From the NCBI RefSeq assembly GCF_030064165.1, contig NZ_CP125947.1:3596001-3660000 (forward strand): a stretch of 64,000 bases of DNA, given 5' to 3'. This document shows positions 44,403 to 52,852 of the stretch, piece after piece. The DNA is from Comamonas resistens (GTDB lineage Bacteria > Pseudomonadota > Gammaproteobacteria > Burkholderiales > Burkholderiaceae_C). The first letter of the stretch is position 1, and the number at the start of each line of letters is the position of its first letter. Under the pieces are notes generated by a model. The model saw only the letters and a program-made list of their open reading frames with translations. It was not told the origin of the DNA and did no database searches. The position numbers and the translations under genes were made by a program.

Positions 44403-45343
44403 GGCTCGATGTCCTCCGTGGAATCGGGTTCAGGTGGTTGCGCGGGCCTCGCGCCTTCGGGCAAGTCGATGGTCTGCACTCTTTCGATGAATCGGGAAAG
44501 CACTTCCGAAGACTCGCCCTCGCGATGCAGCACATAGGTCGTCAGCACCGGGGAACGGCCCGCCAAGGGACGCGCGACCACACCCGGTTCGCGGCTGGCC
44601 TCGATGTGGGGTGCGCCAGTCAGGCCCAGCGCGAAGCCCGCCGACACCAATGCCATCATCAAATCGCACGAGGCCACGCGCTCGGCAATTAGCGGCTCCA
44701 TGTCCGAGCGGCGCAGCACCCGCTCCACCTGGCGCGCATGTCCTTCGCACGCGAGCGGATCGCACAGCACGAGGGGGTAGCGCATTATTTCTTCCAGGGG
44801 AATGCGCTTGTGTTTTAGCAAAGGGTGGCGCGCTGGCACCGCCACCATCAGCGGATCATTCCACACCGCGTGGGCTGCAATGCCTTCGCCTACTTCATCG
44901 GACTGCGCGAAACCCACGTCGTAGAGATCATCATGCAGCCCCTTGATCTGCTGTGACAGCGGCACCTCGAACAGACGGATATCTACTTCGGGCTCCTCCT
45001 GCCTGCACAACGCCAATAAGGCCGGCAGACGCGTCGGTGTGATGCCGTCGGACAGGGCAATGCGCAATTGTCCATGAAAGCCGTTGGCCGCTGCCTGCAC
45101 GCTGTCACGGGCTTGCTGCAAGGCCGTGAAGATGCGCGGCACATGCTCAAGAAACAGTTTGCCCGCCCGTGTCAGCCGTGTGCTGCGGCTGGTGCGGATG
45201 AACAACTGTTCGCCCAGGTCTTCTTCCAGCTCCTTGATGGTGCGGGACAGTGGCGACTGCTCAATGTGTAGCCGCGCGGCTGCCCTTGCGAAGTGAAGTT
45301 CTTCAGCCACAGCGAGAAAGCAACGAAGATGGCGAAGTTCCAT
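44399..45343 (-). CDS. traR: LysR-type regulator (TraR of Tn4371-type ICE)
   Basis: A 314-aa LysR regulator: an N-terminal winged helix (MELRHLRCFLAVAEELHFARAAARL, recognition helix QSPLSRTIKELE) and an effector domain from about residue 90 (GQLRIALSDGITPTRL). The ATG at 45343 gives the family-typical N-terminus; an in-frame extension to 45430 would overlap the amidase gene. It lies 22 bp after the amidase stop on the same strand. In this family the LysR gene next to traG is called traR, though its effector is unknown. Confidence 0.85.
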   Translation of the reverse strand: MELRHLRCFLAVAEELHFARAAARLHIEQSPLSRTIKELEEDLGEQLFIRTSRSTRLTRAGKLFLEHVPRIFTALQQARDSVQAAANGFHGQLRIALSDGITPTRLPALLALCRQEEPEVDIRLFEVPLSQQIKGLHDDLYDVGFAQSDEVGEGIAAHAVWNDPLMVAVPARHPLLKHKRIPLEEIMRYPLVLCDPLACEGHARQVERVLRRSDMEPLIAERVASCDLMMALVSAGFALGLTGAPHIEASREPGVVARPLAGRSPVLTTYVLHREGESSEVLSRFIERVQTIDLPEGARPAQPPEPDSTEDIEP

Positions 45344-45365
45344 ACCCCTTTTACCTTCGAAAGCA

Positions 45366-46787
45366 TCATGAAGCCGCGTGTTCGTTAGTGGTTTCATCGG
45401 ATGGATGAAACAGGGACTGGCCTTCTTCAATAACTCGTCCTACGCGTAGCACGGTGGCATCATCCAATCCTTTGCCAAGGATCTGTACACCCACAGGCAT
45501 ACCTTGCGGATCTTTTCCGTAAGGCACGGTCAGCGCGGGCAGCCCCGTAACATTGGCGGGTGCGCAAAAGCGTACATAGGCTTCAGCCACACTCTCATGG
45601 CTGCCATCTGGCCAAACGAAGTTTTCCTCAGTAACAAGGGCAGCGGTCTGCGGCACGGTGGGGGCCAAAACAATGTCGATCTGCGCAAACAATGTTTGCC
45701 AATGCGCTGTGATGAACTGACGGGCGCGTTGCGCTTTCAGGTAGTCAGTTGCGGGCAGCAATTGCCCAGTCTCCAGCAGAGTGCGCACATCCTCCCCATA
45801 TAGCGTTGCATCCCGGCGTATATTCCGCGCATGCACGGAGGCTGACTCGGCCACCATTAACCCCCATTGCGTCGGGATGAGGTAGTCGGCCAAGGGAATA
45901 TCCACCTCCACTAGCGTAGCTCCCCTCTGGCGCAGATACACTGCCGCTTGCCGCACAGCATTTGCCACTGGCTCTGCAACTCGGTCGGAGTAGTAGTTTT
46001 TGGGAATGCCGACACGCAAGCCATCCACATTCGCATTCGCAAGCAATGGATGGGAGAGAAGGGAGACAGGAGTTGCACGGCTGGCAGGATCGCGGGCGTC
46101 AAAACCTGCTATCGCCTGGAACATCAGACTGACATCTTCCACAGTGCGTGCAATTGGTCCGACATGGTCAAGCGACCAAGCCAGCGGCACCACGCCATGA
46201 CGCGATACCAGGCCATAGCTGGGCTTGAAGCCAACCAACCCACACAGGGCCGCAGGCACCCGGATGGAGCCACCAGTATCTGTCCCCATCGCGGCCCAAG
46301 CACCTCCATAGGCCACCGCAGCAGCCGATCCTCCACTGGAGCCACCTGGTGTGCGCTGCGGATCGAGAGGATTGCGTGTCTGCGGCGTGGTCAGACCGAA
46401 AGCGAATTCATGGGTATGGGTCTTGCCGATCAAAATGGCTCCGCCGCGCAACAACGCGTCCGTCACGGCGCTGTTTTGAGTGGCACGGTGCCCTGCTCGC
46501 ACGCGGGAGCTGGCACTGGTAGGTTTGCCCGCCACATCGAACAGGTCTTTTAATGCCACAGGGATACCGTGCAGCGGCCCATGATGAATGCCTTGTGCAA
46601 TGTCGCGTTCGGCTTTCAGTGCTTGCTGGCGTGCAGATTCTTCCCACACCGACACAAACGCATTGACTTCTGGCTCTCGCGCAGCAACGCGTTCCAGCGC
46701 AGCGTTGACCAGTTCCACGGGCGATAGTTCTTTGGCCATGACGGCTGCGCTGGCTTGTGCCAGTGTCAGGTTCAAGGAATTCAGCAT
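45366..46787 (-). CDS. AtzE-like amidase (amidase signature family)
   Basis: A 473-aa amidase with the Ser-cisSer-Lys triad: lysine in VALKDLFDV near residue 80, the glycine/serine signature TPGGSSGGSAAAVAYGG near 147-163, and the catalytic serine in GTDTGGSIRVPAALCG near 179. A small AtzG-like protein is encoded immediately upstream, overlapping by 7 nt. That pairing is typical of AtzE-type biuret-pathway hydrolases and GatA/GatC-like complexes. The substrate is unknown; a transporter in the same operon suggests an imported amide or export of a product. Confidence 0.85.
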   Translation of the reverse strand: MLNSLNLTLAQASAAVMAKELSPVELVNAALERVAAREPEVNAFVSVWEESARQQALKAERDIAQGIHHGPLHGIPVALKDLFDVAGKPTSASSRVRAGHRATQNSAVTDALLRGGAILIGKTHTHEFAFGLTTPQTRNPLDPQRTPGGSSGGSAAAVAYGGAWAAMGTDTGGSIRVPAALCGLVGFKPSYGLVSRHGVVPLAWSLDHVGPIARTVEDVSLMFQAIAGFDARDPASRATPVSLLSHPLLANANVDGLRVGIPKNYYSDRVAEPVANAVRQAAVYLRQRGATLVEVDIPLADYLIPTQWGLMVAESASVHARNIRRDATLYGEDVRTLLETGQLLPATDYLKAQRARQFITAHWQTLFAQIDIVLAPTVPQTAALVTEENFVWPDGSHESVAEAYVRFCAPANVTGLPALTVPYGKDPQGMPVGVQILGKGLDDATVLRVGRVIEEGQSLFHPSDETTNEHAAS

Positions 46788-46993
46788 GACGTGTTCCCCC
46801 GTGTGGCATCAAAAGCGAACGTCGGAGAGCTCGACATTTCGATAGGCAATTCGTCCAACCTCGCAATCACGGTGTGGACATGGTGCAGCACACTCGCAAT
46901 CAATGCGGCGCGTTCTGGGGCCAGCGGCAAACCAAGACTGGATGCGAGAGCCAAGGTGTTTTCTACGGATAACAGAGTGGTGTTTTCAGTCAT
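46781..46993 (-). CDS. AtzG-like small subunit of the amidase
   Basis: A 70-aa helical protein (ENTLALASSLGLPLAPERAALIASVLHHVHTVIARLDELPI) that matches the GatC/AtzG-like pattern of small partners that stabilise amidase-signature enzymes. It overlaps the MFS gene stop by ATGA and the amidase start by 7 nt, which favours equimolar synthesis with the amidase. Confidence 0.78.
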   Translation of the reverse strand: MTENTTLLSVENTLALASSLGLPLAPERAALIASVLHHVHTVIARLDELPIEMSSSPTFAFDATRGNTSC

Positions 46994-48231
46994 GCTTTTT
47001 CCCCTTCTTGATGATTACGTGCCTGCATGCACAGTAAGGCAATGGCCGATCCGGCCAATACCGCAATCACCAAGCCATAGACATTGACAGCCACCAGCAG
47101 CCCAGTGCGCTGGGCCAAATAGCCGATGGCTATCGTGGGTAAGCTATTGGCCAGATAGCTTTCGATGTAGAACACCCCCATCAAACCCGCACGCTCGTGC
47201 GGCTGCGCCAAGGGAAGGACGCTGCGCACCGCGCCCAAGAAACTCGCACCGAAGCCAAAGCCAGCGATGATCGAACCGCCCAGCAATAAAGCGGCGTGGC
47301 CTAGGTTGGCCCCCAACAGAATGATGAGCAGGCCCAGCATCAGCGCCAGCTCACCCGACAAGAGAGTGGCAAACGTGCTCAGTTTTCGTGCGGTCAGCAC
47401 CGCAACGGCCCCCGTCAGCGTCAAGGCAGCAACCACAAAACCGCCCAACCAAGGCGTGTTCGCCTTCGTGACAGTCATAATTAAAGAAGGCATAAGTGAC
47501 AGGTAAAAACCACCTAGCATCCATACCGCCACATTCGCAAACGTGACAGACAGCAATGCCTTTCGTGCTTGCGATGGCACGGTAATGCGCGGTTTGAGGC
47601 TGGCCCAAGCACCAGGGCGGCGCTCCGTCGTCTCAGGCATGAACCAAATCAAACCCAGTAGTGCCAGAAAAATGCCTAGCAGCACGCCATACACCGTGTG
47701 CAGCGGCCAGGGGACGTACACCATCAACGCAGTACTGCCCAGTGCGCCTGCAGCCATGCCTACCATTGGTGCGATGCTGTTGATCAAAGTGCCGCGCTCA
47801 CGGCTTAGGTCAAGCAAAGCTGCGCCAACGGCGGCCGTTGCCATACCTGTTGCAAAGCCTTGCACGACACGTGCAGCAATTAGCCAGTGCACTCCATCGG
47901 CACAAAGAAAGCAGACCATCGAAACGAGCTGCAATGCCAGGGCCAGGGAAATGACCGGACGGCGTCCCACATGGTCTGACAGCCGCCCAGTCACCAAGAG
48001 AGCCAACAGCAGTACCAGCGCGTAGGCGGCAAAGACTACCGCCAGCAAGGTGGAGCTGAACCCCCATTGCTGCTGATATAGCCGGTACAACGGCGTAGGC
48101 ACACTCGATGCCGCCAGGAAAGCAATCAACGTGCTGCTGTGCAGCGCGACAGGCCAGAGTGAAGACTGCTGACGATGCCGCTCATGGTGCAAAGGACACT
48201 GCCCCTGTGAAAAATTATGAGTGGTAGACAT
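46990..48231 (-). CDS. Major facilitator superfamily transporter
   Basis: A 413-aa polytopic protein with twelve hydrophobic segments. The MFS loop 2-3 motif appears as GRLSDHVGRRPVISLAL near residue 83. The first gene of the minus-strand cargo operon MFS-AtzG-amidase, it diverges from a TetR regulator. Such pairs commonly mediate efflux or uptake of a compound sensed by the regulator. The substrate is unknown, but the amidase suggests an amide-bearing compound. Confidence 0.88.
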   Translation of the reverse strand: MSTTHNFSQGQCPLHHERHRQQSSLWPVALHSSTLIAFLAASSVPTPLYRLYQQQWGFSSTLLAVVFAAYALVLLLALLVTGRLSDHVGRRPVISLALALQLVSMVCFLCADGVHWLIAARVVQGFATGMATAAVGAALLDLSRERGTLINSIAPMVGMAAGALGSTALMVYVPWPLHTVYGVLLGIFLALLGLIWFMPETTERRPGAWASLKPRITVPSQARKALLSVTFANVAVWMLGGFYLSLMPSLIMTVTKANTPWLGGFVVAALTLTGAVAVLTARKLSTFATLLSGELALMLGLLIILLGANLGHAALLLGGSIIAGFGFGASFLGAVRSVLPLAQPHERAGLMGVFYIESYLANSLPTIAIGYLAQRTGLLVAVNVYGLVIAVLAGSAIALLCMQARNHQEGEKA

Positions 48232-48246
48232 GACTTCTCTTCAAAT

Positions 48247-48316
48247 GCAAAATATTAGCTTTTGAGATCATACATCACCCTGAACACTAACGCAAATATT
48301 TAGCTTTAGTGGCTAA
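48247..48316. promoter_or_regulatory. Divergent TetR/MFS control region with repeated motif and dyad
   Basis: Two similar 18-mers sit 45 bp apart in the same orientation, GCAAAATATTAGCTTTTG (48247) and GCAAATATTTAGCTTTAG (48292), identical at 14 of 18 positions. The second overlaps a dyad TTAGC-N7-GCTAA at 48300-48316, about 30 bp before the TetR start. These are likely binding sites for the adjacent TetR protein. Confidence 0.6.
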
Positions 48317-48345
48317 GAAAAATTTATCTAGCCCAAAAGGAACTC

Positions 48346-48909
48346 ATGAACGACAAATCCGCCCCCCGCCCTGGCGGGCGCAGCGCCCGTATCCAGGCCG
48401 CCGTGCACCAAGCAGTACGTGCTTTGCAACAAGAACAAGGACGAGACGGTTTAACCGTGCCGGCCATCGCCAGCCGCGCGGGTGTGACGCCTTCCACCAT
48501 CTACCGCCGTTGGGGAGATCTTGCGCAGTTACTGGCAGATGTTGCCGTCGAGCAATTGCAGCCTGAGCAGCCGCCAACAGATACAGGCAGCTTTCGCAGC
48601 GATTTGCTCGCGTGGTTATTGCAATATTTCGACGAGATGTCTTCTTCCCCTGGTAGAGCAATGCTCCGCGACGTGTTGGGAACAGAGGGCCATGCTGGTG
48701 CGGGCAAATGCGACAGCTTCGTGCGCCAGCAGATCGAAGCGATCCGCGAACGAGCCCTAGCTAGAGGGGAAAGTCCAGTCACAGCAGACTTGATCATTCG
48801 TATCGTAGTCGCTCCACTGATGTATCGCATATTGTTCGCCAGTGAAAGGCCCGCAGCACAGGCGGTAGAGGTTCTTTTTGAGCAAGTCATGAACGCAGGC
48901 GATACCTGA
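48346..48909 (+). CDS. TetR/AcrR-family regulator
   Basis: A 187-aa regulator: an N-terminal helix-turn-helix (IQAAVHQAVRALQQEQGRDGLTVPAIASRAGVTPSTIYRRWGDLAQL, residues 16-62) and a helical ligand domain. It is divergent from the MFS-AtzG-amidase operon and likely represses it until the substrate binds. It converges on the relaxase gene, whose stop is 56 bp away. ATG 48346 follows AAAGGA. Confidence 0.88.
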   Translation: MNDKSAPRPGGRSARIQAAVHQAVRALQQEQGRDGLTVPAIASRAGVTPSTIYRRWGDLAQLLADVAVEQLQPEQPPTDTGSFRSDLLAWLLQYFDEMSSSPGRAMLRDVLGTEGHAGAGKCDSFVRQQIEAIRERALARGESPVTADLIIRIVVAPLMYRILFASERPAAQAVEVLFEQVMNAGDT

Positions 48910-48965
48910 TAGCAGCAACTCGTATCCACTACAGCGTGTGAAAATGGTGCTGAGATCAATCTCGC

Positions 48966-50969
48966 TTAAACCAATACCGTCCGCTGCCTTCCAATTTCCC
49001 ACGACACTCCACCGCTGCGCACTGTCGCAGCGAGTTGCTGCCCCAGCCGTTGCTCGATCACGGGCCGCCACGGCACCAAGCTGAATCCCAAGCCGTCATC
49101 TAGCATCGCGTAGCGACCGCTTGCGAGCATGACCGAGCGTCGGTAGATGCCAGCCACGCGCTGCCCGTCTGTGACGGGGCGATGCGCCAGTCCGGTGTCG
49201 GCGGCAATGCCCTTCGCTGCCTGCGCCAGTTCCCGATTGCGCAGCGTGCCCAGCAGGTTCCGGGCGAGGATCACACGCTGCCCCCGCCGCTCAGCCAGCC
49301 CTTGTTCGGCCAGGAAAACGGCGCGCTGTTGCAGAGCGTTCTTCACCTCACCGCCAAAGCCCAGATCGCCCAGCCCACGGCCGCCGCCAATCAGTTGCTG
49401 GTCGAGCCAGGTAGCCCCGATCACGCGGGCCTGCCGCTCGATGGGTAGATGCGATTTCAGCTCCACAGCCACGCCGCCCAGCCGCTGTGCGTCGTACTGG
49501 CGGCCACGCTCGGCCAGGTTGTCTGGCACCTTCCATAGTCCGTCGGCCACGCGTTCCACGATGCCAGCCCGGCGCAGGGCTTCCAGTCGGCGGACGTGGG
49601 CCGCAACGACTTCCTGCGGGTCGCGTTCTGCCTTGGCCCGGCCTTGTTCGATGGCAAGGTGGTGGTCGGCGCGGTACAGGCCATCGCTCGCCAGCGCGGC
49701 GATGTTCTTGTCGGCTGCGCGCACCTCGGCGGAACCGCGTACCTCTACCACCGCGCCGGTCGGGTAGTTCGCCAACTCCTCGCGGGCGTTCAGCGCGACG
49801 TAGTGGGCCTTGCCATCCACGCCGTCGATGACCAGATAGCCGCGGTCGTGCAACTCGTCGGCCAGCCCCTTGGCGGCCACCCGGCCGACGATGGTGCGGC
49901 CGCTTTCATCTGCATTCTGGCCCGGCTCGAACACCGCCAGCTCGCGCGATTGGCCGCTCATTGCCTGCTGTATGGTGCGGATGATGTCGCCGCGCTCGCC
50001 CAGGGCGCGCAAGGTCTTCTCGGCATCCGCATGGATGGCCCAGGTGCCGGGCTGCACCTCGTCGGCTAGGCCCAGGCGCTGCAAGCGTTGCAGCCGGCCG
50101 ATCAGCAGCAGGCGCTGGCGTTGCAGCCAAGGTTCGTTGAAGCGTTCGATCTGCACCCGGCCGTCGTCATCGGCCTCGCGCTGCAGCGTGCGGTCGAGGC
50201 TCGTCCACCGCTCTTGCTCCACCTCGCGTTGCAAGGTCTGCTGGATCTCCAGTTCGGTGCGCGGCCCCAGCCATTCTGTCGCCAGTTCGGCGGCTCGATG
50301 GCGGAAACCGTGGGCGATGTAGTCGCCCGCGATGATGAGATCTTTGCCGGTGTCGTCGCGTCCGCGCACGATCAGGTGGGTGTGCGGGTTGTCGGTGTTC
50401 CAGTGATCGACCGCCACCCAATCCAGGCGCGTGCCCAGGTCGGCTTCCATCCGATTCACCAGATGCCGGGTATAGGTGCGCAGGTCGTCCAACTCGGCGC
50501 CGTCCTCCGGGGAGACGATGAAGCGGAAATGGTGCCGGTCGTCGTCGGCCCGCTCCTTGAAGGCGTCGAGGTCGGCGTCGTCGGTCTGCGGCCCATAGGC
50601 CCGCCCAGGTTCGCCATCGCGCCCCGCGCCGTCGCGCTCGATGTAGCGCAGGTGCTTGGCGAGCGACTGCGGGCTGGCGTTGCGCTGATTGACCAGCAAG
50701 GTCTTGATAGTCACGCGCCGCGACATGGGCGTCAGCTTCGCGCCCACGAAGCGTGCCGCCGTGTGGCCGCGCCCCAAGCGCGAGCCGGGCCGCTGGCCTG
50801 CGCGTGTGCCGCTGCCACCGGCTGCGGAATGGCGCATCGAGGACTTGCCGCCGCTGGCCTTGCCCGCCTGCTTGAGCACCTTGGAAACGAAGCTCTGCCC
50901 CTGGCCCTTGCCCCGGTTCTTCGGGGCGCTGGGACGCACGCGGAAATCGTCATCGCGGCGGTTGCTCAT
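48966..50969 (-). CDS. DUF3363 relaxase (VirD2/RlxS-like, MOBP type)
   Basis: A 667-aa relaxase that nicks oriT and pilots the DNA. The basic N-terminus (MSNRRDDDFRVRPSAP, many Gly/Arg) is followed by a candidate catalytic tyrosine in AKHLRYIERDG (about residue 109). The histidine motif DHWNTDNPHTHLIVRG is near residue 190. A large DUF3363 C-terminal domain follows. The start at 50969 overlaps the stop of the upstream 154-aa ORF by ATGA. A longer frame to 51356 covers that ORF in another phase and is rejected. Confidence 0.92.
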   Translation of the reverse strand: MSNRRDDDFRVRPSAPKNRGKGQGQSFVSKVLKQAGKASGGKSSMRHSAAGGSGTRAGQRPGSRLGRGHTAARFVGAKLTPMSRRVTIKTLLVNQRNASPQSLAKHLRYIERDGAGRDGEPGRAYGPQTDDADLDAFKERADDDRHHFRFIVSPEDGAELDDLRTYTRHLVNRMEADLGTRLDWVAVDHWNTDNPHTHLIVRGRDDTGKDLIIAGDYIAHGFRHRAAELATEWLGPRTELEIQQTLQREVEQERWTSLDRTLQREADDDGRVQIERFNEPWLQRQRLLLIGRLQRLQRLGLADEVQPGTWAIHADAEKTLRALGERGDIIRTIQQAMSGQSRELAVFEPGQNADESGRTIVGRVAAKGLADELHDRGYLVIDGVDGKAHYVALNAREELANYPTGAVVEVRGSAEVRAADKNIAALASDGLYRADHHLAIEQGRAKAERDPQEVVAAHVRRLEALRRAGIVERVADGLWKVPDNLAERGRQYDAQRLGGVAVELKSHLPIERQARVIGATWLDQQLIGGGRGLGDLGFGGEVKNALQQRAVFLAEQGLAERRGQRVILARNLLGTLRNRELAQAAKGIAADTGLAHRPVTDGQRVAGIYRRSVMLASGRYAMLDDGLGFSLVPWRPVIEQRLGQQLAATVRSGGVSWEIGRQRTVLV

Positions 50970-51430
50970 GGCTGCGCTCCCTGCAAGCTCTGGCGTGTCC
51001 TGTCGTGCGAAGCACGCGGACATGCCTGCATTGGCGCGACCCGCGCGCCGAACGCGGCACGGCGGCGAAGCCGCTCCGTGCTGCGTTCCCCCCATGTGCA
51101 GACTGGCTTTGCGTTCGGCTGCGTGCCGAACCCTTTTGTCTTGCCTTCCGCCTTTGCCCTTCGCTCCCGCTCCGGGCATAGTCGGCCCGGCGGCGTTGCT
51201 GCACCCGCAGCCAGCCCGCCGGCAAACGCGCCAATGGCCGCAGGCCAAGCGCGTTCGAGGCAAGACGCCTGCACGCTGGACGGCTGCGCCGAAGGCGGCG
51301 CGAAGTACGGTGCCCAATGCGTAGGATTGGCACCCGCACTGCACGCGCGACGACACGGCAGCAACAGCCGGAACGACACGCCCGATGGCACGAAAAGATG
51401 CACGACAACGTGCAGTGAGTCGGCCATCAT
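50966..51430 (-). CDS. Coupled 154-aa ORF of unknown function between traF and the relaxase
   Basis: The ORF is 154 codons, Ala/Arg/Pro-rich, beginning MMADSLHVVVHLFVPSG. Its start overlaps the traF stop by ATGA, and its stop overlaps the relaxase ATG by ATGA. That is the same arrangement as the four other junctions from parA to here, and it argues for real translation. The N-terminal hydrophobic stretch is followed by low-complexity sequence with a weakly amphipathic, Arg-rich tail. It is not a recognised family. Against it, high-GC DNA easily keeps long frames open, and the same DNA holds the oriT-like repeat. Confidence 0.5.
   Translation of the reverse strand: MMADSLHVVVHLFVPSGVSFRLLLPCRRACSAGANPTHWAPYFAPPSAQPSSVQASCLERAWPAAIGAFAGGLAAGAATPPGRLCPERERRAKAEGKTKGFGTQPNAKPVCTWGERSTERLRRRAAFGARVAPMQACPRASHDRTRQSLQGAQP
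51310..51333. other. Candidate oriT inverted repeat
   Basis: GTGCCCAAT-GCGTAGG-ATTGGCAC is an inverted repeat with one bulged base, located between traF and the relaxase gene, where the origin of transfer is expected. The minus strand across the second arm reads CCAATCCTACGC, resembling the ATCCTG nic core of IncP-type origins. Position and structure support it, but nicking is not shown. Confidence 0.4.
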
Positions 51431-52026
51431 GGGCGCGACTCCAGCCAGACCGGATGCGCGACGCCGATCACGGCGGATGCGCTGACCGGGCCGAAATAGC
51501 GGCTGTCAAACGACGCCGGATTGGTCACGCTCAACAGGAACATTTCGCCCGCCTCAAGGTGACGGCAAAGCTGCAAGGATGGCAACGGCCAGCCCAGCCG
51601 GTCGGCAGGCCGAGCAGCGGCCACCGGCACGCCGTCGATGCGTACCTGACCGGCGATGATGCAGACGTGTTGCGGCGCGACCGCGCCCACACGTTTGAGC
51701 AGCGGAACGTGTACGGGCAGGTAGCCGCGCTGCGCAGCGAGCGCGGCAACATCTGGCGGCAATGTGGTCAGGACGACGCTGCCCACGGACAAGGGGCGTG
51801 GCAGCAAGCCGGTGTCGTGGCGCTGCGGATCGACGCGATACCAGCCGACCGGAACGCTGTCGGACGGGTTGTAGATCAGGCGCGGCAGCGGCTGCACGAA
51901 AGCCGCCCAGGCCAGCGCAGCGAGGCCGACGGCGACGAAGCCCGCCAGCACGAGGCGAGCGCGCAGGCGCGAGCGAGGATGCGGTGCGGCTTTGGGTGTG
52001 CGTGCGGCGGTGGGATGGGCCGTCAT
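51427..52026 (-). CDS. traF: Conjugative transfer signal peptidase TraF
   Basis: A 199-aa S26-family serine peptidase that matures the TrbC pilin. A membrane anchor (about residues 24-45) precedes the catalytic serine in YNPSDSVPVGWY (about residue 56), and the lysine general base is in LLKRVGAVAPQHV near 110. The C-terminal FDSRYFGPV motif is also standard. It follows DUF2840 with an ATGA overlap. Confidence 0.94.
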   Translation of the reverse strand: MTAHPTAARTPKAAPHPRSRLRARLVLAGFVAVGLAALAWAAFVQPLPRLIYNPSDSVPVGWYRVDPQRHDTGLLPRPLSVGSVVLTTLPPDVAALAAQRGYLPVHVPLLKRVGAVAPQHVCIIAGQVRIDGVPVAAARPADRLGWPLPSLQLCRHLEAGEMFLLSVTNPASFDSRYFGPVSASAVIGVAHPVWLESRP

Positions 52027-52568
52027 GGCAGTGCCCTCCCGGCCAGCCAGGCGGCGTGCCGCTCGGCGGTGTATCCGGGCAGCGGCAAATGCGCGGCGAG
52101 CCGGTTGGCGAGCGTGCGCCAGTACGCGGGCGACACGTCGATGGCAGCGATGCCCAGCGCCTCGATGCCGTCGATGCGTTCCAGCACGGCGCGCACATTG
52201 GCGTCACCTTCGGCATGCAGCAGCAGGCACGCGCCTGGCTGCACGCCGGGGATGCGCTGCGTGGCATCAAGCGGTGTAGCAGCCTGCATCACCATGAGCT
52301 GCCAGCGGATCGTGCCGTAGTCGTTGGCCTGCCAACGAACGCGGCAGAGCATTGCACCCGGCATGAACATGGCGCAGCGCCGCCAGCGGTCGAGCTGAAG
52401 CGTGCGCGCCGGTTCGCCGAAGCGCAGGTAGAGCTTGACGCGCGGTTCGATGTAAGCCAGCGCGACGCGCGTCAGCGGCGCGCTGCTAGGCTGGCTGCAA
52501 GGTGCAGCGTGCGCAGCCGTGACCGCGATGGCGGCAGGTGCGGCAGCAGACAATACGGATGTGGTCAT
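52023..52568 (-). CDS. DUF2840 domain protein
   Basis: A 181-aa protein with the DUF2840 layout found next to traF in Tn4371-type elements: RVALAYIEPRVKLYLRFGEPARTLQLDRWRR and RVRWQANDYGTIRWQLMVMQAA, then a helical C-terminus. The start at 52568 follows GGAG; a longer frame to 52760 overlaps the RHH gene and is rejected. Function unknown; it is conserved with the transfer/partition genes. Confidence 0.88.
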   Translation of the reverse strand: MTTSVLSAAAPAAIAVTAAHAAPCSQPSSAPLTRVALAYIEPRVKLYLRFGEPARTLQLDRWRRCAMFMPGAMLCRVRWQANDYGTIRWQLMVMQAATPLDATQRIPGVQPGACLLLHAEGDANVRAVLERIDGIEALGIAAIDVSPAYWRTLANRLAAHLPLPGYTAERHAAWLAGRALP

Positions 52569-52852
52569 GGCGTGTTCTCCCTGCGGTGTTCTGGAAACTC
52601 GCGCTCCAGCAAACCGCGCAGCAAGTCGGCCACGGTCACGCCTTGCGTGAAGGCCGACACCTTGATGCGTGCCCGCATGGCAGGCGTGATGTCGAGGGTC
52701 AGGCGAGCGGTGTAGAGGTCGCCCTTGTTGAGCGCATCCGCGTCGCCCTGGCGAATCCACGCCTCGGCGTGTGGATTAGCGGGCGGACGCGCACCGATGC
52801 CAACCCGCTTGGCTGGGCGTTTGCCGTTGGGTGGATTGCCGCCGGTGCTCAT
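52565..52852 (-). CDS. Ribbon-helix-helix protein, candidate partition partner of ParA
   Basis: A 95-aa basic protein with a C-terminal ribbon-helix-helix domain (LYTARLTLDITPAMRARIKVSAFTQGVTVADLLRGLLER) and a flexible, Pro/Arg-rich N-terminus. It directly follows parA with ATGA overlap, as ParG-type centromere-binding proteins do. It may bind the repeats upstream of parA, which is inference. The larger ParB-like protein near 62 kb is another possible partner. Confidence 0.75.
   Translation of the reverse strand: MSTGGNPPNGKRPAKRVGIGARPPANPHAEAWIRQGDADALNKGDLYTARLTLDITPAMRARIKVSAFTQGVTVADLLRGLLEREFPEHRRENTP

Noticed and set aside
43903..48231. Cargo promoter driving the whole trb operon by read-through
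   Set aside because: A strong terminator at 44062-44095 lies before traG, so read-through should end after eexN.
50970..51356. N-terminal extension of the relaxase to 51356
   Set aside because: It would overlap the ATGA-coupled 154-aa frame in another phase; the 50969 ATG has a GGGAG site and gives the family start.
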